Both the position numbers and the translations under genes were made by a program. This document shows positions 54,616 through 64,000 of a stretch of 64,000 nt of DNA, one piece after another. The stretch comes from Paenibacillus sp. 1_12 (GTDB taxonomy: Bacteria > Bacillota > Bacilli > Paenibacillales > NBRC-103111), in assembly GCF_900114475.1 (NCBI RefSeq), contig NZ_FOTE01000002.1, forward strand, positions 434,001 through 498,000. The letters run 5' to 3'. The notes beneath the pieces were generated by a model. That model worked only from the letters and a program-made list of their open reading frames with translations, was not told where the DNA came from and did not search any database. Every line of letters begins with the position of its first letter. The stretch's first letter is position 1.

Positions 54616-57128
54616 CGTGTAAAACCTCCTTCGGTTAGATGTGGGGAATAATACGCTTTGGCCGTAATCGTTCCCTTCGTATGTTTGCCAAGTATGTTTA
54701 CCTTCTTCACTTCACCTGGAAGCAGGTCGAAGTAGTTATCCTCAAACAGCCAACCAAACACGTTACCCTCATGATTGCCGGAAAGCTCAATGCATCGTGC
54801 AAACTGATCCGTAGACAGCACTAACTGCCCACCGTTGATTTCCATTGTGATTTTGGCTTCAGGAAAATGCATATGCCTCTCAATATCTACGAGGTCATTC
54901 GTTCTTGCGAGCAGCTCGCCCCGAGCATCAAGTAAATAGGCATATATGATATACTCCCTGGAAAACTGCTTGAATTCATTCAAATTCGTGATCAGGCTGG
55001 ACGTTCCCGAACGAACCTGTACACTTGTCTCGAATTCTTGTTCAAAAACATTCGTTTTCGGATTGAACAGCTTCACATACAAGGTGCCTTCAACATCCTG
55101 GGCACTGTCATTCACAGCCCACAAATAAATAAAGTTTTGCACATCAAAAGATAACAATACAGGCTCGTAAGCTCGCTTGACCGCATAATAAGGCATAAAC
55201 GGCTCCATATGATAATCGATCATGCTCCCATAAATAACTGGCCAGGAATCGTTCCATCTGCACACGAAGTGCCCTTTGCATATACGTTCCCCATCAGGAC
55301 TTTCGGATGGCTTTCCTCTCCGGTTATTTTCCAGCACCTTCCTCAAATAATGCGCATGGGCTGCGCCAAATTTATATATCGCCGACGGAAGATCATCAGC
55401 ATCATAAAACAGCTCAATCGGCGGTATTTTTCTCCATCCAAAAGCTGACGTCCGTTCGGTCCATGTGTCAGGCCAAGGGTATTTCGAGCTTTTTGTAATC
55501 TGCCCTGAATAATCCGCTGGCCACGCTCGCTCTTCGCCCATATATCTAATAAAGCTTTTCAACGATGGCGGAGACGTTCTGATTTCTTCTGCGATCATGA
55601 TCGGATAGTCAGCTCCGGGAACGTACCAAGTATTCGTATAGCTGTGGGTGTCCCCTGCTAACGGATCATTGCAATAAGCGCCCCCGTATGGCGAGTTGAT
55701 ATGGTAGTATCGGTCCGGGTCCAACGTTTCACATACGCTTTTATAATCCTCCAAAAATATTTCGCCCCCTATGTAGGGCACTCCAGGCAGCTCAAATTCC
55801 GCTCCCATAAAGCATTCATTGCCTCCGCACCAAAACAGCAGTGAAGGGTGATGCTTGAGGCGCTTCACCTGATATTCCGCTTCCTTCTTACATAGTTGAC
55901 GATATTGTTGTGTATCGGGATACATGCCATAATCATGAAAAAACTCCTGCCAGATCAAAATGCCCCTTCGGTCAGCTTCCTCATAAAACGCATCGTCATA
56001 ACGGTCCGCTCCACCCCATACCCGCTGCGAGTTCATATTAGCGTTCTCCAGCAAGTCCAGCAGTTGATTGGATTTTTCGTTATTCCAGCAATGGGTGATT
56101 CCCTGCATGGGTGCCGATTGAGCTCCCCATAATTTGATCTGCTTCTGATTAATGACAAAATCAAGCGGCTGCACCATCTTCACATCGCGAAAGCCGATGC
56201 GTTTCACATCCTGGTCCTTGACTTCGCCGTTTACAAGAACCGATACGTTAACCTCATATAGCGGCTGCTCGCCGTAGCCCCGTGGCCACCATAGCAGCGG
56301 TTGAGGAACCGTCAGCTCACAAGTGTAATTCCAGCTCTCGGCGTCTTCACTTCGAATCGGTTTACTAAGCTGAGCGACGATTTGCTGGTCTGGACTTTTG
56401 ATCGTAAATTGTAACGTGCTCCCCTCAACGAATCCTTCTCCGCTCACTTTGGCGGTAACAAGGCCTTGCCCATACCCTTCCAGCAGTCGGAAGGAAATAT
56501 CGTTGTCCACGATTTCCAGCTCATCTATCACCTCTAAAGATACCGTGTCATAAATTCCCATCCGGGTCAGGTAAGGCTTGGCACCCAAATAATCGTTAAA
56601 ATCCTGGTCGTTTTTCCTGATTAAACGGCTCGGTCGTATTTTGCCAGTCCATTCCTTTGGGTAATCGGCCTGCTTGATATAGGCAAAGGGCGAATGGATG
56701 TGTACGACGAGCACATTTTCTTCCTCCAGCTGCCCAGTGACCTCCAGTCTAACAGGCACATACATATCGTTGTGATAAGCCAAATGCTTGCCATTGAGGT
56801 AAATATCGACTAACGTATCCAGTCCTTTGAAATGGAGATACGCCTTCTTATCCTGCTGCTGCTTTGGGCAAGAAAAGGTCCGTTTATAAATCCAGTCGTG
56901 CTCGGCAACCCACAGACATTCCTGTGTCTTACCCAGCAGCGCAGGGTCCTCGATAAGCCCTTCCTTCAGCAATATTTCATGAACCTGGGCAGGAATATTC
57001 GTTTTGATCCAGCCACTTTCCCCTTCAAGCCCTTCTTCACTCTTATTTAAGCTGTCTGCATTGGAATGATCAAATGGAGCGAATTGTTTAATTTTCCACA
57101 AATCGTTTAATTCGGTAATGAGCTTCAT
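54612..57128 (-). CDS. Glycoside hydrolase family 2, beta-mannosidase-like
   Basis: 838 residues from ATG 57128 behind GGGGAGAG. The N-terminal sugar-binding and immunoglobulin-like domains (to about 300) lead to the catalytic barrel. That part contains SQRVWGGADRYDDAFYEEAD and FWCGGNECFMG with the acid/base Glu, and a likely nucleophile Glu in MIAEEIRTSPP. The HPSLLFWCGGNE and WNDSWPVIYGSMIDYH blocks are typical of beta-mannosidase/exo-glucosaminidase-type GH2 enzymes. It has no signal peptide and is therefore cytoplasmic. It is the first enzyme gene after the transporter genes. Confidence 0.88.
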   Translation of the reverse strand: MKLITELNDLWKIKQFAPFDHSNADSLNKSEEGLEGESGWIKTNIPAQVHEILLKEGLIEDPALLGKTQECLWVAEHDWIYKRTFSCPKQQQDKKAYLHFKGLDTLVDIYLNGKHLAYHNDMYVPVRLEVTGQLEEENVLVVHIHSPFAYIKQADYPKEWTGKIRPSRLIRKNDQDFNDYLGAKPYLTRMGIYDTVSLEVIDELEIVDNDISFRLLEGYGQGLVTAKVSGEGFVEGSTLQFTIKSPDQQIVAQLSKPIRSEDAESWNYTCELTVPQPLLWWPRGYGEQPLYEVNVSVLVNGEVKDQDVKRIGFRDVKMVQPLDFVINQKQIKLWGAQSAPMQGITHCWNNEKSNQLLDLLENANMNSQRVWGGADRYDDAFYEEADRRGILIWQEFFHDYGMYPDTQQYRQLCKKEAEYQVKRLKHHPSLLFWCGGNECFMGAEFELPGVPYIGGEIFLEDYKSVCETLDPDRYYHINSPYGGAYCNDPLAGDTHSYTNTWYVPGADYPIMIAEEIRTSPPSLKSFIRYMGEERAWPADYSGQITKSSKYPWPDTWTERTSAFGWRKIPPIELFYDADDLPSAIYKFGAAHAHYLRKVLENNRRGKPSESPDGERICKGHFVCRWNDSWPVIYGSMIDYHMEPFMPYYAVKRAYEPVLLSFDVQNFIYLWAVNDSAQDVEGTLYVKLFNPKTNVFEQEFETSVQVRSGTSSLITNLNEFKQFSREYIIYAYLLDARGELLARTNDLVDIERHMHFPEAKITMEINGGQLVLSTDQFARCIELSGNHEGNVFGWLFEDNYFDLLPGEVKKVNILGKHTKGTITAKAYYSPHLTEGGFTR

Positions 57129-57181
57129 GTTAACTCTCCCCACTTATCTTCATGATGTAGAGCTCCAAATTCATCCGACTT

Positions 57182-58000
57182 CTAACCTTTGATGCTTCCT
57201 CCAACAAGTCCACGAATCAGATGCTTCGAGCCGAAGCCGAATAAAATCAGGATCGGAATCGTTGACAACGCAAGCGCCAAAATTCTGGCGGCATAATCAG
57301 TACGGTATTCACTGCTCAACAAAGAAACAGCAAGCGGTATCGTATACAGGCTTTCCTTATTAATCAGAACCAGTGGTGTCATATAATTGTTCCAAGACCA
57401 CAGGAAGAACAGCAGGGATAATGTAATCAAGGCAGGGCGAATCACAGGCAGCACGATTCTGGCGAAAATACCAAATTCGCTGCATCCGTCAAGCCTGCCA
57501 CTCTCAATAATTTCACCTGGAACCGCTGTGGTTATATACTGGGTCATCCAGAATACGCCGAACGCATTGGCTATACCGCCTATAATCAAAGGAACCAAAG
57601 TATTCACAAGCCCCAGATAACGCATCTCTACAACAAATCCAACTAATCCTAATTGTGGAGGGATCATCAGCGTACCGATAATAAAGAAATACAAAAGCTT
57701 CTTGCCTTTAAACTGGTATTTGGCAAAGGCAAAGCCAGTGAGTGCACTGACCAGAACGGCTGCAGCCGTATTAATTACAGCAACGAACAAACTATTTAAA
57801 TAAAATCTGAAAAAGTTTTGCGCCAGCACCGATTTTAAATTTTCCAACAAGTATGTGCCCGGCAGCAGCTTAAGTCCCGTATACAAGTCTTCACTGACAT
57901 AGGTACCCATAATAATCATCGTATAAAACGGTATTAAAGCAAACAGGGATACAATCGTGACAAAGATATAGACCGGTATTTTTCCCATTCGGCTGCTCAA
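57182..58000 (-). CDS. Sugar ABC transporter permease, MalG type
   Basis: 272 residues from TTG 58000, ten bases after AGGAGG, which lies in the stop region of the upstream gene. There are six membrane segments, the EAA loop PGEIIESGRLDGCSEFGIFARIVLP, and the end KHLIRGLVGGSIKG. Confidence 0.94.
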   Translation of the reverse strand: MSSRMGKIPVYIFVTIVSLFALIPFYTMIIMGTYVSEDLYTGLKLLPGTYLLENLKSVLAQNFFRFYLNSLFVAVINTAAAVLVSALTGFAFAKYQFKGKKLLYFFIIGTLMIPPQLGLVGFVVEMRYLGLVNTLVPLIIGGIANAFGVFWMTQYITTAVPGEIIESGRLDGCSEFGIFARIVLPVIRPALITLSLLFFLWSWNNYMTPLVLINKESLYTIPLAVSLLSSEYRTDYAARILALALSTIPILILFGFGSKHLIRGLVGGSIKG

Positions 58001-58002
58001 GG

Positions 58003-58896
58003 CTACGATTCCTCCTTGCGGTTCATAATTTTCATTGAGAAGATCGAAAAAATCGAAATCACGATAAATAGGCTGTAAGCAATAGCAGAACCATAGCCAA
58101 ATTCAAAATTGTGAAATGCCACATCATAATATCTCATCACTACGGTCAGGACAGCATGATCGGGACCACCAATCGGCTGTGACGCGGATTGAAACAGCAG
58201 CTGTGGTTCATCAAACAACCGGAAGCCGTTAATGATGCTTGTGATCACAACGAACAGCATAATCGGTTTTAGCATTGGTATCGTAATATGAATAAAGCTG
58301 TCCCACCACCGGGCTCCATCGATTTTGGCTGATTCATACAGCTCTTCGGGAATCGTGGATAAGCCGGACAAAAACAGCACCATTTTATAACCGTAAGCGG
58401 TCCAACTCATCATCAGTATTACAACAAGCCGGGCTGCCCATGGAAAGCCCAACCAATAAACAGAGTCAATGCCCATCATGCCAAGCACTGCGTTCACTGA
58501 ACCATTTTTCCAATCAAACAGGATTTGAAAAATAATCCCGATCGCAACCGGCGTTGTAATATACGGTAAAAAGTTAATCAGTTGAAGCGCATTTCTTGAC
58601 TTGCGAAAGAAATCCTTTAGAAATACGGCCAGCAGAAGACCAAGTACAATCTCTACCGGTATCGTGATAACAATGATCAGAATCGTGTTATACAGGGATT
58701 CATAAAACAAGCTGTCGTTCGTAAAAATCCGGATATAATTGGCCAGACCGACAAACACCATATCCGTAATTCCGTCCCATTTGGTAAAGCTGATCACAAA
58801 TGAAAATAAGATCGGAAACAGCCCAAACGCGATATACAATAAAAAATAGGGGGTTACCATTAAATAAGGTGTTGCCTTTTTTCCAACCCTTTGCAA
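58003..58896 (-). CDS. Sugar ABC transporter permease, MalF type
   Basis: 297 residues from TTG 58896, six bases after AAGGTGAG; GTG 58905 is an alternative but overlaps that site. It has six membrane segments and the EAA loop PEELYESAKIDGARWWDSF. Partner of the next gene downstream. Confidence 0.93.
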   Translation of the reverse strand: MQRVGKKATPYLMVTPYFLLYIAFGLFPILFSFVISFTKWDGITDMVFVGLANYIRIFTNDSLFYESLYNTILIIVITIPVEIVLGLLLAVFLKDFFRKSRNALQLINFLPYITTPVAIGIIFQILFDWKNGSVNAVLGMMGIDSVYWLGFPWAARLVVILMMSWTAYGYKMVLFLSGLSTIPEELYESAKIDGARWWDSFIHITIPMLKPIMLFVVITSIINGFRLFDEPQLLFQSASQPIGGPDHAVLTVVMRYYDVAFHNFEFGYGSAIAYSLFIVISIFSIFSMKIMNRKEES

Positions 58897-58997
58897 GCAT
58901 CTCACCTTCTACCTTATGATTATGAACCAAAAGGAAGCTTGCGCCTAAACCCAAACTCCCTTTTGGCTTTCTTGCTATTTAAAAAGCGTGGTTGTGT

Positions 58998-60329
58998 TTA
59001 TTGAACCTTGAGATCAGGCTGCTTGCTCTTCAGATCATCTTCCATCTTCTTGATCAACTGATCCACAACCAAGTTACCATCCTTGGATGCATTGATCGTT
59101 TTCATGGCTACATTAACGGAATCATCAATGTCCTGGTCATACTTGCTTGGCAGTCGTACCGATTTAATTTTGGGAAATACGTCCTGAGCAATAGCCTTCT
59201 GAACGTCCTGCCCGGCAAAATGCTCTTCCTTCTTCGAGTAGAAGTCGGTTTTTTGGTAAATCGGCTTGAAAGGAGAGAAATTGCCTTTGTAATCACGCGC
59301 TACCTCTGAGCCTTTTTCGGTCAGGAACAGCCATTTAACAAACTCGGCTCCCCCTACTTTGTTTTTGGCTTTTTGCGGTACTCCTTGCAGTGTTCCGCCA
59401 AGCGGGAAAGGTCCACCCGGTGGAATCATAAAGCCCCAACGGCCTATACCATTCTTGTCGTTGGCTTTGATCGTGAACTCCACTGACCAGTTGGCGCATG
59501 GGTAGAAAATGTGCAAATCATCGGTATAAGAAGCATTGGCAGCAGGGGAGTTCGTATCTAATACATCGATAATGCCTGCTTTTTTCATTTGAACCAGCTT
59601 GTCAAGCAACGGCGCAACACCCTGCTTCAAATTAAGTGTAGTTCCTTGAATAAACGGCGTATTGGTTTGACCTTTGAGGAATGCATAAGCATCGCCTAAG
59701 CTTGCAAACATAAACACCTTGCCGTTTGACTTTTCCTTGACCTCGATGCCCTTTTTAATAAAGGTATCCCAATCGGTAAAGATTTTTTCCAGTTCCGTGC
59801 GATCCTCCGTGCCGAAGTATTGTTTGGCCAAAGCGCGTTTATAGGCCATACCCGCAACAGATGGAGCTTCAGGACCGACATAAACTCCGCTTTCGGTTGT
59901 CTCCAGAGGAACCAAATAGTCGAGCACCTGGGATTTATCCAGATTGTATGGAGCTTTGGACAGATCCTCCCAGATGTTCAGGGACAGCAGTTTACCGCGA
60001 TAGGTCTGCTCCAGCCATGCGACATCAGGCAAATCTGCCCCGGAGGCGAGCGCCGTTTGCAGCTTTTGAGCCATGTCCTTGCTCTCCACCGCTGTCATTA
60101 CAATATTATACTGAGGATACAGCTTCGTGAACTCCTCATACATCTTGGCACGGGAATCTGTCTTGTCCCACAACCAAATATTAATATCTGTCTTCGCTGT
60201 GCTGCCTGCCGCTTCCGGCTTTTTGTCTGTACCGGCAGCACTTTGTTGACCCCCGCCACTGCATCCAGCCAGTCCGAGCATTGCTGTGAGAATAACCAGA
60301 GGTAAAGCTTTAAACCATCTCTTGCGCAT
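58998..60329 (-). CDS. Sugar ABC transporter substrate-binding lipoprotein
   Basis: 443 residues behind AAGGAGG. The signal MRKRWFKALPLVILTAMLGL ends in the lipobox LAGC (Cys about 23), then a Gly/Ser/Ala linker. The mature domain is UgpB-like (DINIWLWDKTDSRAKMYEEF). As first gene of the 15.8-kb cluster it brings in the substrate. No ATPase gene is present, as usual where an MsmX-type ATPase serves several transporters. Confidence 0.94.
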   Translation of the reverse strand: MRKRWFKALPLVILTAMLGLAGCSGGGQQSAAGTDKKPEAAGSTAKTDINIWLWDKTDSRAKMYEEFTKLYPQYNIVMTAVESKDMAQKLQTALASGADLPDVAWLEQTYRGKLLSLNIWEDLSKAPYNLDKSQVLDYLVPLETTESGVYVGPEAPSVAGMAYKRALAKQYFGTEDRTELEKIFTDWDTFIKKGIEVKEKSNGKVFMFASLGDAYAFLKGQTNTPFIQGTTLNLKQGVAPLLDKLVQMKKAGIIDVLDTNSPAANASYTDDLHIFYPCANWSVEFTIKANDKNGIGRWGFMIPPGGPFPLGGTLQGVPQKAKNKVGGAEFVKWLFLTEKGSEVARDYKGNFSPFKPIYQKTDFYSKKEEHFAGQDVQKAIAQDVFPKIKSVRLPSKYDQDIDDSVNVAMKTINASKDGNLVVDQLIKKMEDDLKSKQPDLKVQ

Positions 60330-60383
60330 AAATCATCCTCCTTATTCAATATGTATATCTTCCTTACATGAATAACTATAACT

Positions 60384-60412
60384 GCTGTACCTCAAGGCTT
60401 TATACATGTCAA
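60384..60412 (-). promoter_or_regulatory. Candidate activator-dependent promoter of the sugar cluster
   Basis: TTGACA (60407-60412) has TACAGC as its -10 at 17 bases (60384-60389), a good -35 with a poor -10. This suits activation by the AraC-type regulator encoded upstream. No terminator separates it from the kinase gene, so read-through is possible too. Confidence 0.4.
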
Positions 60413-60424
60413 AATTATTATATG

Positions 60425-62200
60425 TTATACATTTTTATGATCTACAGCGTACGGGATCCAGTCCGGGATGGAGAAGAAAATCCGCGTACCTTCGTTCTCT
60501 ACACTTTCAATATGTAAAATTGCCGTTTCTCCATACAATAATTGAAGCCGGTTGTTCACGTTCAGCATCCCGATGTGGTCCAAATCCTCCTGTAGAACCG
60601 GTGAGTCCATCTGCGATTGAAGGCGTTCCAACTTCTCAAGGCTCATTCCAACCCCGTTATCCTCCACACTTACCGTAAGCATACCGCTGTGCGCAGTGAC
60701 GCTGATTCGTATCGAGCCTTTACGCTGGGTAGGAAGAATACCATGAAAAATACTGTTTTCCACTAAAGGGTACAAAATCATTTTGGGTATTTTCTTCTCC
60801 CTGCAAGCATCTTCAACCTCCCACACCAGCTCCATTCTATCGATATACCTGTATTGCAGAATCATCATATAATCCTCCATGTAGATCATTTCTTCCTGAA
60901 TGGAGGCGAGCATTTCCGGTTTATTCTTGATCGTTCGCTGCAGGAATGAAATAAATGCCTTCGTGAGAGCCGCAACATCCGGTGCATTAGCTTTTCGTGC
61001 CAAATAAATCACCGAATTTAAAGTATTATAAATAAAATGCGGATTGATTTGGTACATGAACATTTTAAGCTCAAGCTCTCGCTTCTGTTTCTCCATAAGA
61101 ACCGATTCATCTACAAGATTTTTAATGTCCTTGACCATTTTATTAAACACCTTGGCGACTTCTTCTATTTCATCGCCACTGGTCACTGAAATATGGGTAT
61201 GCAGCTCTCCCTTGGAAACCTGGCGCATGCCTCTGATCAGCTTCATTAGCGGTTTGGTTACGTTAGCAACCACCGGATAGATCGACAATGACATGATCAA
61301 TAAACAGATCAACATAATGGATACCAGCACATAATTCGTATATTTCATATTTGCGTTTATTTTATTTTCCGAAATAATCCCGATTAATTCCCATTGTGAG
61401 GAGGGTATCGATACATTAATATAATATTGCCCATCCTTCAGCATCGTCTTATTCGTAGAACTGGAATCCCCAACTACTTCCTGCGGAACTGATAAGGCAG
61501 CACCCTCTGGGGCAAACACCGTTTCTTTATTCTTATCCAATGTCCATATATGAATCCCAAGCGCAGGATCGGTGAGCATAGGTTTAACCAACACATCATA
61601 ATTCATGTGAATGAGCAGCTTGCCCAAATATACGTAAGGGTTTTGCTTGTCATAAATATTCATCACATAGGTGACAACCTTCAATTCTGTAGGCCGATTC
61701 AAATTATTCGTAACAATATGCGGCTTGGAGGTTCCGTTGTATTGATTGTTGGATCTAAAGTCATCGTACCAATCCTCTGTTATAGAGCTTGAATATACGT
61801 CTTTCATTTCCAATACTTTGTTATCGCGATCCACGATGAACATATCGACGATGATATGGTCTCTAAGCAAGCTATATTCCTTCAATACCGTTTCCAATTG
61901 TAGATTACTCACAAAATAATCGTAGTCCTGAGTCGTTGACATTTTTTTTAACAGCAGCTGCAGTTGGTCGTTGACGACAATCCCTTTGGCATAATTCACA
62001 ATATCCTCGGAAAGATAAGAAACCTGCTGAGCTATTTTTTCAACGATCGTTTGATTATCTCTAACTATTTGCTTGCTCAAAATCGGGTTGACGTACAAAT
62101 AAATCGAAAAGCTGCTCAAGCCGACCGAAAGTAATATGGATATAAAAGCAACCGCAGTAATTTTCACCTTAATATTCATTGATTTAAAAAAATGAGGCAT
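60425..62200 (-). CDS. Sensor histidine kinase, YesM type
   Basis: 591 residues. The membrane segments are at about 12-36 and 285-308, with an extracellular Cache-like sensor between, then HAMP (about 308-360). The His_kinase domain carries the phosphoacceptor in QINPHFIYNTLNS (about 382). The ATP-binding part has YPLVENSIFHGIL and VEDNGVGMS. GAGGAGGG precedes ATG 62200. Partner of the regulator encoded at 62269. Confidence 0.94.
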   Translation of the reverse strand: MPHFFKSMNIKVKITAVAFISILLSVGLSSFSIYLYVNPILSKQIVRDNQTIVEKIAQQVSYLSEDIVNYAKGIVVNDQLQLLLKKMSTTQDYDYFVSNLQLETVLKEYSLLRDHIIVDMFIVDRDNKVLEMKDVYSSSITEDWYDDFRSNNQYNGTSKPHIVTNNLNRPTELKVVTYVMNIYDKQNPYVYLGKLLIHMNYDVLVKPMLTDPALGIHIWTLDKNKETVFAPEGAALSVPQEVVGDSSSTNKTMLKDGQYYINVSIPSSQWELIGIISENKINANMKYTNYVLVSIMLICLLIMSLSIYPVVANVTKPLMKLIRGMRQVSKGELHTHISVTSGDEIEEVAKVFNKMVKDIKNLVDESVLMEKQKRELELKMFMYQINPHFIYNTLNSVIYLARKANAPDVAALTKAFISFLQRTIKNKPEMLASIQEEMIYMEDYMMILQYRYIDRMELVWEVEDACREKKIPKMILYPLVENSIFHGILPTQRKGSIRISVTAHSGMLTVSVEDNGVGMSLEKLERLQSQMDSPVLQEDLDHIGMLNVNNRLQLLYGETAILHIESVENEGTRIFFSIPDWIPYAVDHKNV

Positions 62201-62268
62201 TTGCCGGCCCTCCTCTACGATGAGTACGAAATCTCAAACCTCAAATGGAGAATCCTCAGGATATCGGA

Positions 62269-63810
62269 TTACAAATCACCAGGGTTAAGTCCGGTTACTT
62301 TCTTAAATGTTTTAGAAAAATATTGCACGGTTTGATATCCAACCATCGAGCTGACCTCGTATACTTTATATTGGCCCGAAGCCAGCAGCTCCCTTGCCTT
62401 TTCAATCCGGTATTGAGTCAGATAGGTGATGAAGGTAACACCTACCTCCTTCTTAAACAATTGGCTCGTATATATCAAGCTGAACCCCATCCGGTCCGCA
62501 ATTTCGTTTAACGTAATGTCCTTAGAGTAATTGGCATGTATATATTGCAGCAGCTCCCTGATTTTTTTGCTATATTTCGAATTCGATTCTTCTTCCAGCC
62601 TTGTGATCATGTGTTTGAACCATTCTGCAATCTGGTACACATTGCCCAGCTGCTGTAATTCAGACAAGGCATCAAAAGATTCGATCATCGGTGTTCCATG
62701 CTTGGGAATTGCCTTCAAATTGATCAGACGAATCAGCTCAAAAATGCTGCTTTTAAGCGCTGACGTATCCTCAAGAGCCACGAGAAGGCGGCACAACAGC
62801 ACATCAATTGCATCATTAACCATCGTATACTGCTCATGATTCAAATACTCCTGAATTTCTTTGAGCTTGAGATCTATGGAAGATTGCAGCTGCTGCCCGT
62901 CGGGCTGCTTCCGGGGATGGACGAATATGGAGCTGCCTTTTTTAAATATTCTTAACGCATATAACTCCCTTGCTTTTTTTAGGCTTTCCCGAATTTCTCG
63001 GTGGTTTTCAAAAACAGGTCCAATAGCTACCGATATGGTACAAAAGAACGTATTAGTTACTTCGGATTGCAGATGACTCGCAAAATGGCTGCTGTATTCA
63101 AACACGGTTCGTTCGCTGCTGCGTTCTGGAATCTTGTAAAAAATAATATATTCATTATCGTGCACATCTACAATTTCAGCTTCAATATCACAAGATGAAC
63201 GCGCGTACATAAAATCGATAAATTTTTTTCTATCTACGGGGATAGATCTCTGGTGTGCATATTCCTGACTTGGCGGAGAGAGATCAAAGCCTAGCATACA
63301 TATGCCTGTTCTGCCCTTCCAACGAAATAGATCGTCTCTAACTATCATGCCAGCATCATCTATCATCGACTCCAACCGTTTGAGGAACATACGGAGCTGT
63401 TCTCTACGGGCGAGGTAGCCAACACTTTCTTCCTCCTGCAACTGCTGCTTTAATTTGTCCAACTCCTGAATTAATAAGGCGCCGTCCAATTCATGCTTGA
63501 GCACATAGGAATGGATACCCAACTGAATGGCCTGTCGTGCAAAATTAAAATCTCCATAGGATGTTAGCAGAATAATCTTTTTGTTTTTGCGAATTTGCAA
63601 AATGTTGGTGATCATCTCCAATCCGCCCATGACTGGCATCTTGATATCGGTTATAATAACATCCGGATTGTGCTCCAAAAAAGTGCGTAAACCCTCGCTG
63701 CCGTTCCTTGCTTCTGCAATGATTTCAAAGCCAAGCTGCTCCCAATCGATTAAATGCTTGATGTCCTCTCTTACAATATCTTCATCCTCGACAATCATGA
63801 CCTTCAACAT
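62269..63810 (-). CDS. Response regulator with AraC DNA-binding domain, YesN type
   Basis: 513 residues. The receiver has the acidic pair Glu8/Asp9, Asp55 in IITDIKMPVMGG and Lys in YVLKHEL. The C-terminal AraC double helix-turn-helix (about 410-510) has ITLNEIADRMGFSLIYTSQL and VGYQTVQYFSKTFKKVTGLN. GGGGGGAG precedes ATG 63810. By position it activates the sugar operon beginning at 60329. The promoter region (63811-64000) is AT-rich and runs to the window edge. Confidence 0.94.
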   Translation of the reverse strand: MLKVMIVEDEDIVREDIKHLIDWEQLGFEIIAEARNGSEGLRTFLEHNPDVIITDIKMPVMGGLEMITNILQIRKNKKIILLTSYGDFNFARQAIQLGIHSYVLKHELDGALLIQELDKLKQQLQEEESVGYLARREQLRMFLKRLESMIDDAGMIVRDDLFRWKGRTGICMLGFDLSPPSQEYAHQRSIPVDRKKFIDFMYARSSCDIEAEIVDVHDNEYIIFYKIPERSSERTVFEYSSHFASHLQSEVTNTFFCTISVAIGPVFENHREIRESLKKARELYALRIFKKGSSIFVHPRKQPDGQQLQSSIDLKLKEIQEYLNHEQYTMVNDAIDVLLCRLLVALEDTSALKSSIFELIRLINLKAIPKHGTPMIESFDALSELQQLGNVYQIAEWFKHMITRLEEESNSKYSKKIRELLQYIHANYSKDITLNEIADRMGFSLIYTSQLFKKEVGVTFITYLTQYRIEKARELLASGQYKVYEVSSMVGYQTVQYFSKTFKKVTGLNPGDL

Positions 63811-64000
63811 TTTTTCTCCCCCCTTACTGCAACCGTTTGTTTATGAATCATACAATTCCACACTTCAAACTGCATAAATCAATTTGTTGAACTTCATATT
63901 TTTTGAAACCGCATACATAATTATCTAACTAATGTGAAAATATATCTAATACTACCATATTTATTTTGAATAATGAAGATTGTGCAGTGCGGGGTTTGGA

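Overview
The window looks like chromosome of a spore-forming Gram-positive bacterium close to Paenibacillus. The reasons are strong AGGAGG-type ribosome binding sites with frequent TTG and GTG starts, YesM/YesN-type kinase and AraC-regulator pairs beside lipoprotein-dependent sugar ABC transporters, an S-layer-homology protein, a copper-amine-oxidase-type stalk domain, a BclA-like exosporium domain and an intermediate base composition. No rRNA, tRNA, CRISPR array, prophage or full insertion sequence was seen. All calls are from reading the sequence; no database search was possible.

Layout. 1-2849: the 5' part of a solute-binding lipoprotein gene and a membrane AraC regulator. 3069-9982: an ABC transporter operon read leftward (two permeases, HAD phosphatase, beta-CASP metallo-hydrolase, binding protein, DeoR regulator), ending in the frameshifted remains of a sulfatase gene, with a divergent TIM-barrel sugar isomerase at 10314. 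11204-19115: a second transporter (LplB/LplC/lipoprotein type) with an SGNH hydrolase and its YesN/YesM two-component system. 19244-23983: an FAD oxidoreductase, then two LacI-family regulators and ribokinase; the second regulator has a consensus promoter and two matched operators. 24093-28987: a secreted CAP/leucine-rich-repeat/stalk protein, a YuiH-like molybdoenzyme and an SLH/PrcB-C protein. 29141-35479: a MITE-like repeat, three NAD(P)-type oxidoreductases, a TetR regulator with an apparently leaderless transcript, an EcsAB-type ABC exporter and a BclA-like gene split by a stop codon. 35657-38668: cbiMNQO cobalt uptake under a cobalamin riboswitch. 38891-44377: housekeeping and mixed genes (greA, an MFS transporter, two metallo-hydrolases, two unknowns).

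44556-63810 is the most substantial block. Twelve leftward genes lie behind a YesN/YesM-type pair: a binding lipoprotein, two permeases, a GH2 enzyme, an SMP-30 lactonase, an L-rhamnonate-dehydratase-like enolase enzyme, two tandem aldo/keto reductases, a DUF4432-type aldose epimerase, a GH67-like enzyme, a DUF6807 protein and a second enolase-superfamily dehydratase. My inference is uptake of an oligosaccharide, intracellular hydrolysis, then oxidative (lactone, sugar acid, dehydration) breakdown of an unusual sugar. A second copy of the 201-bp repeat sits inside this block and supplies the last codons and stop of the epimerase gene.
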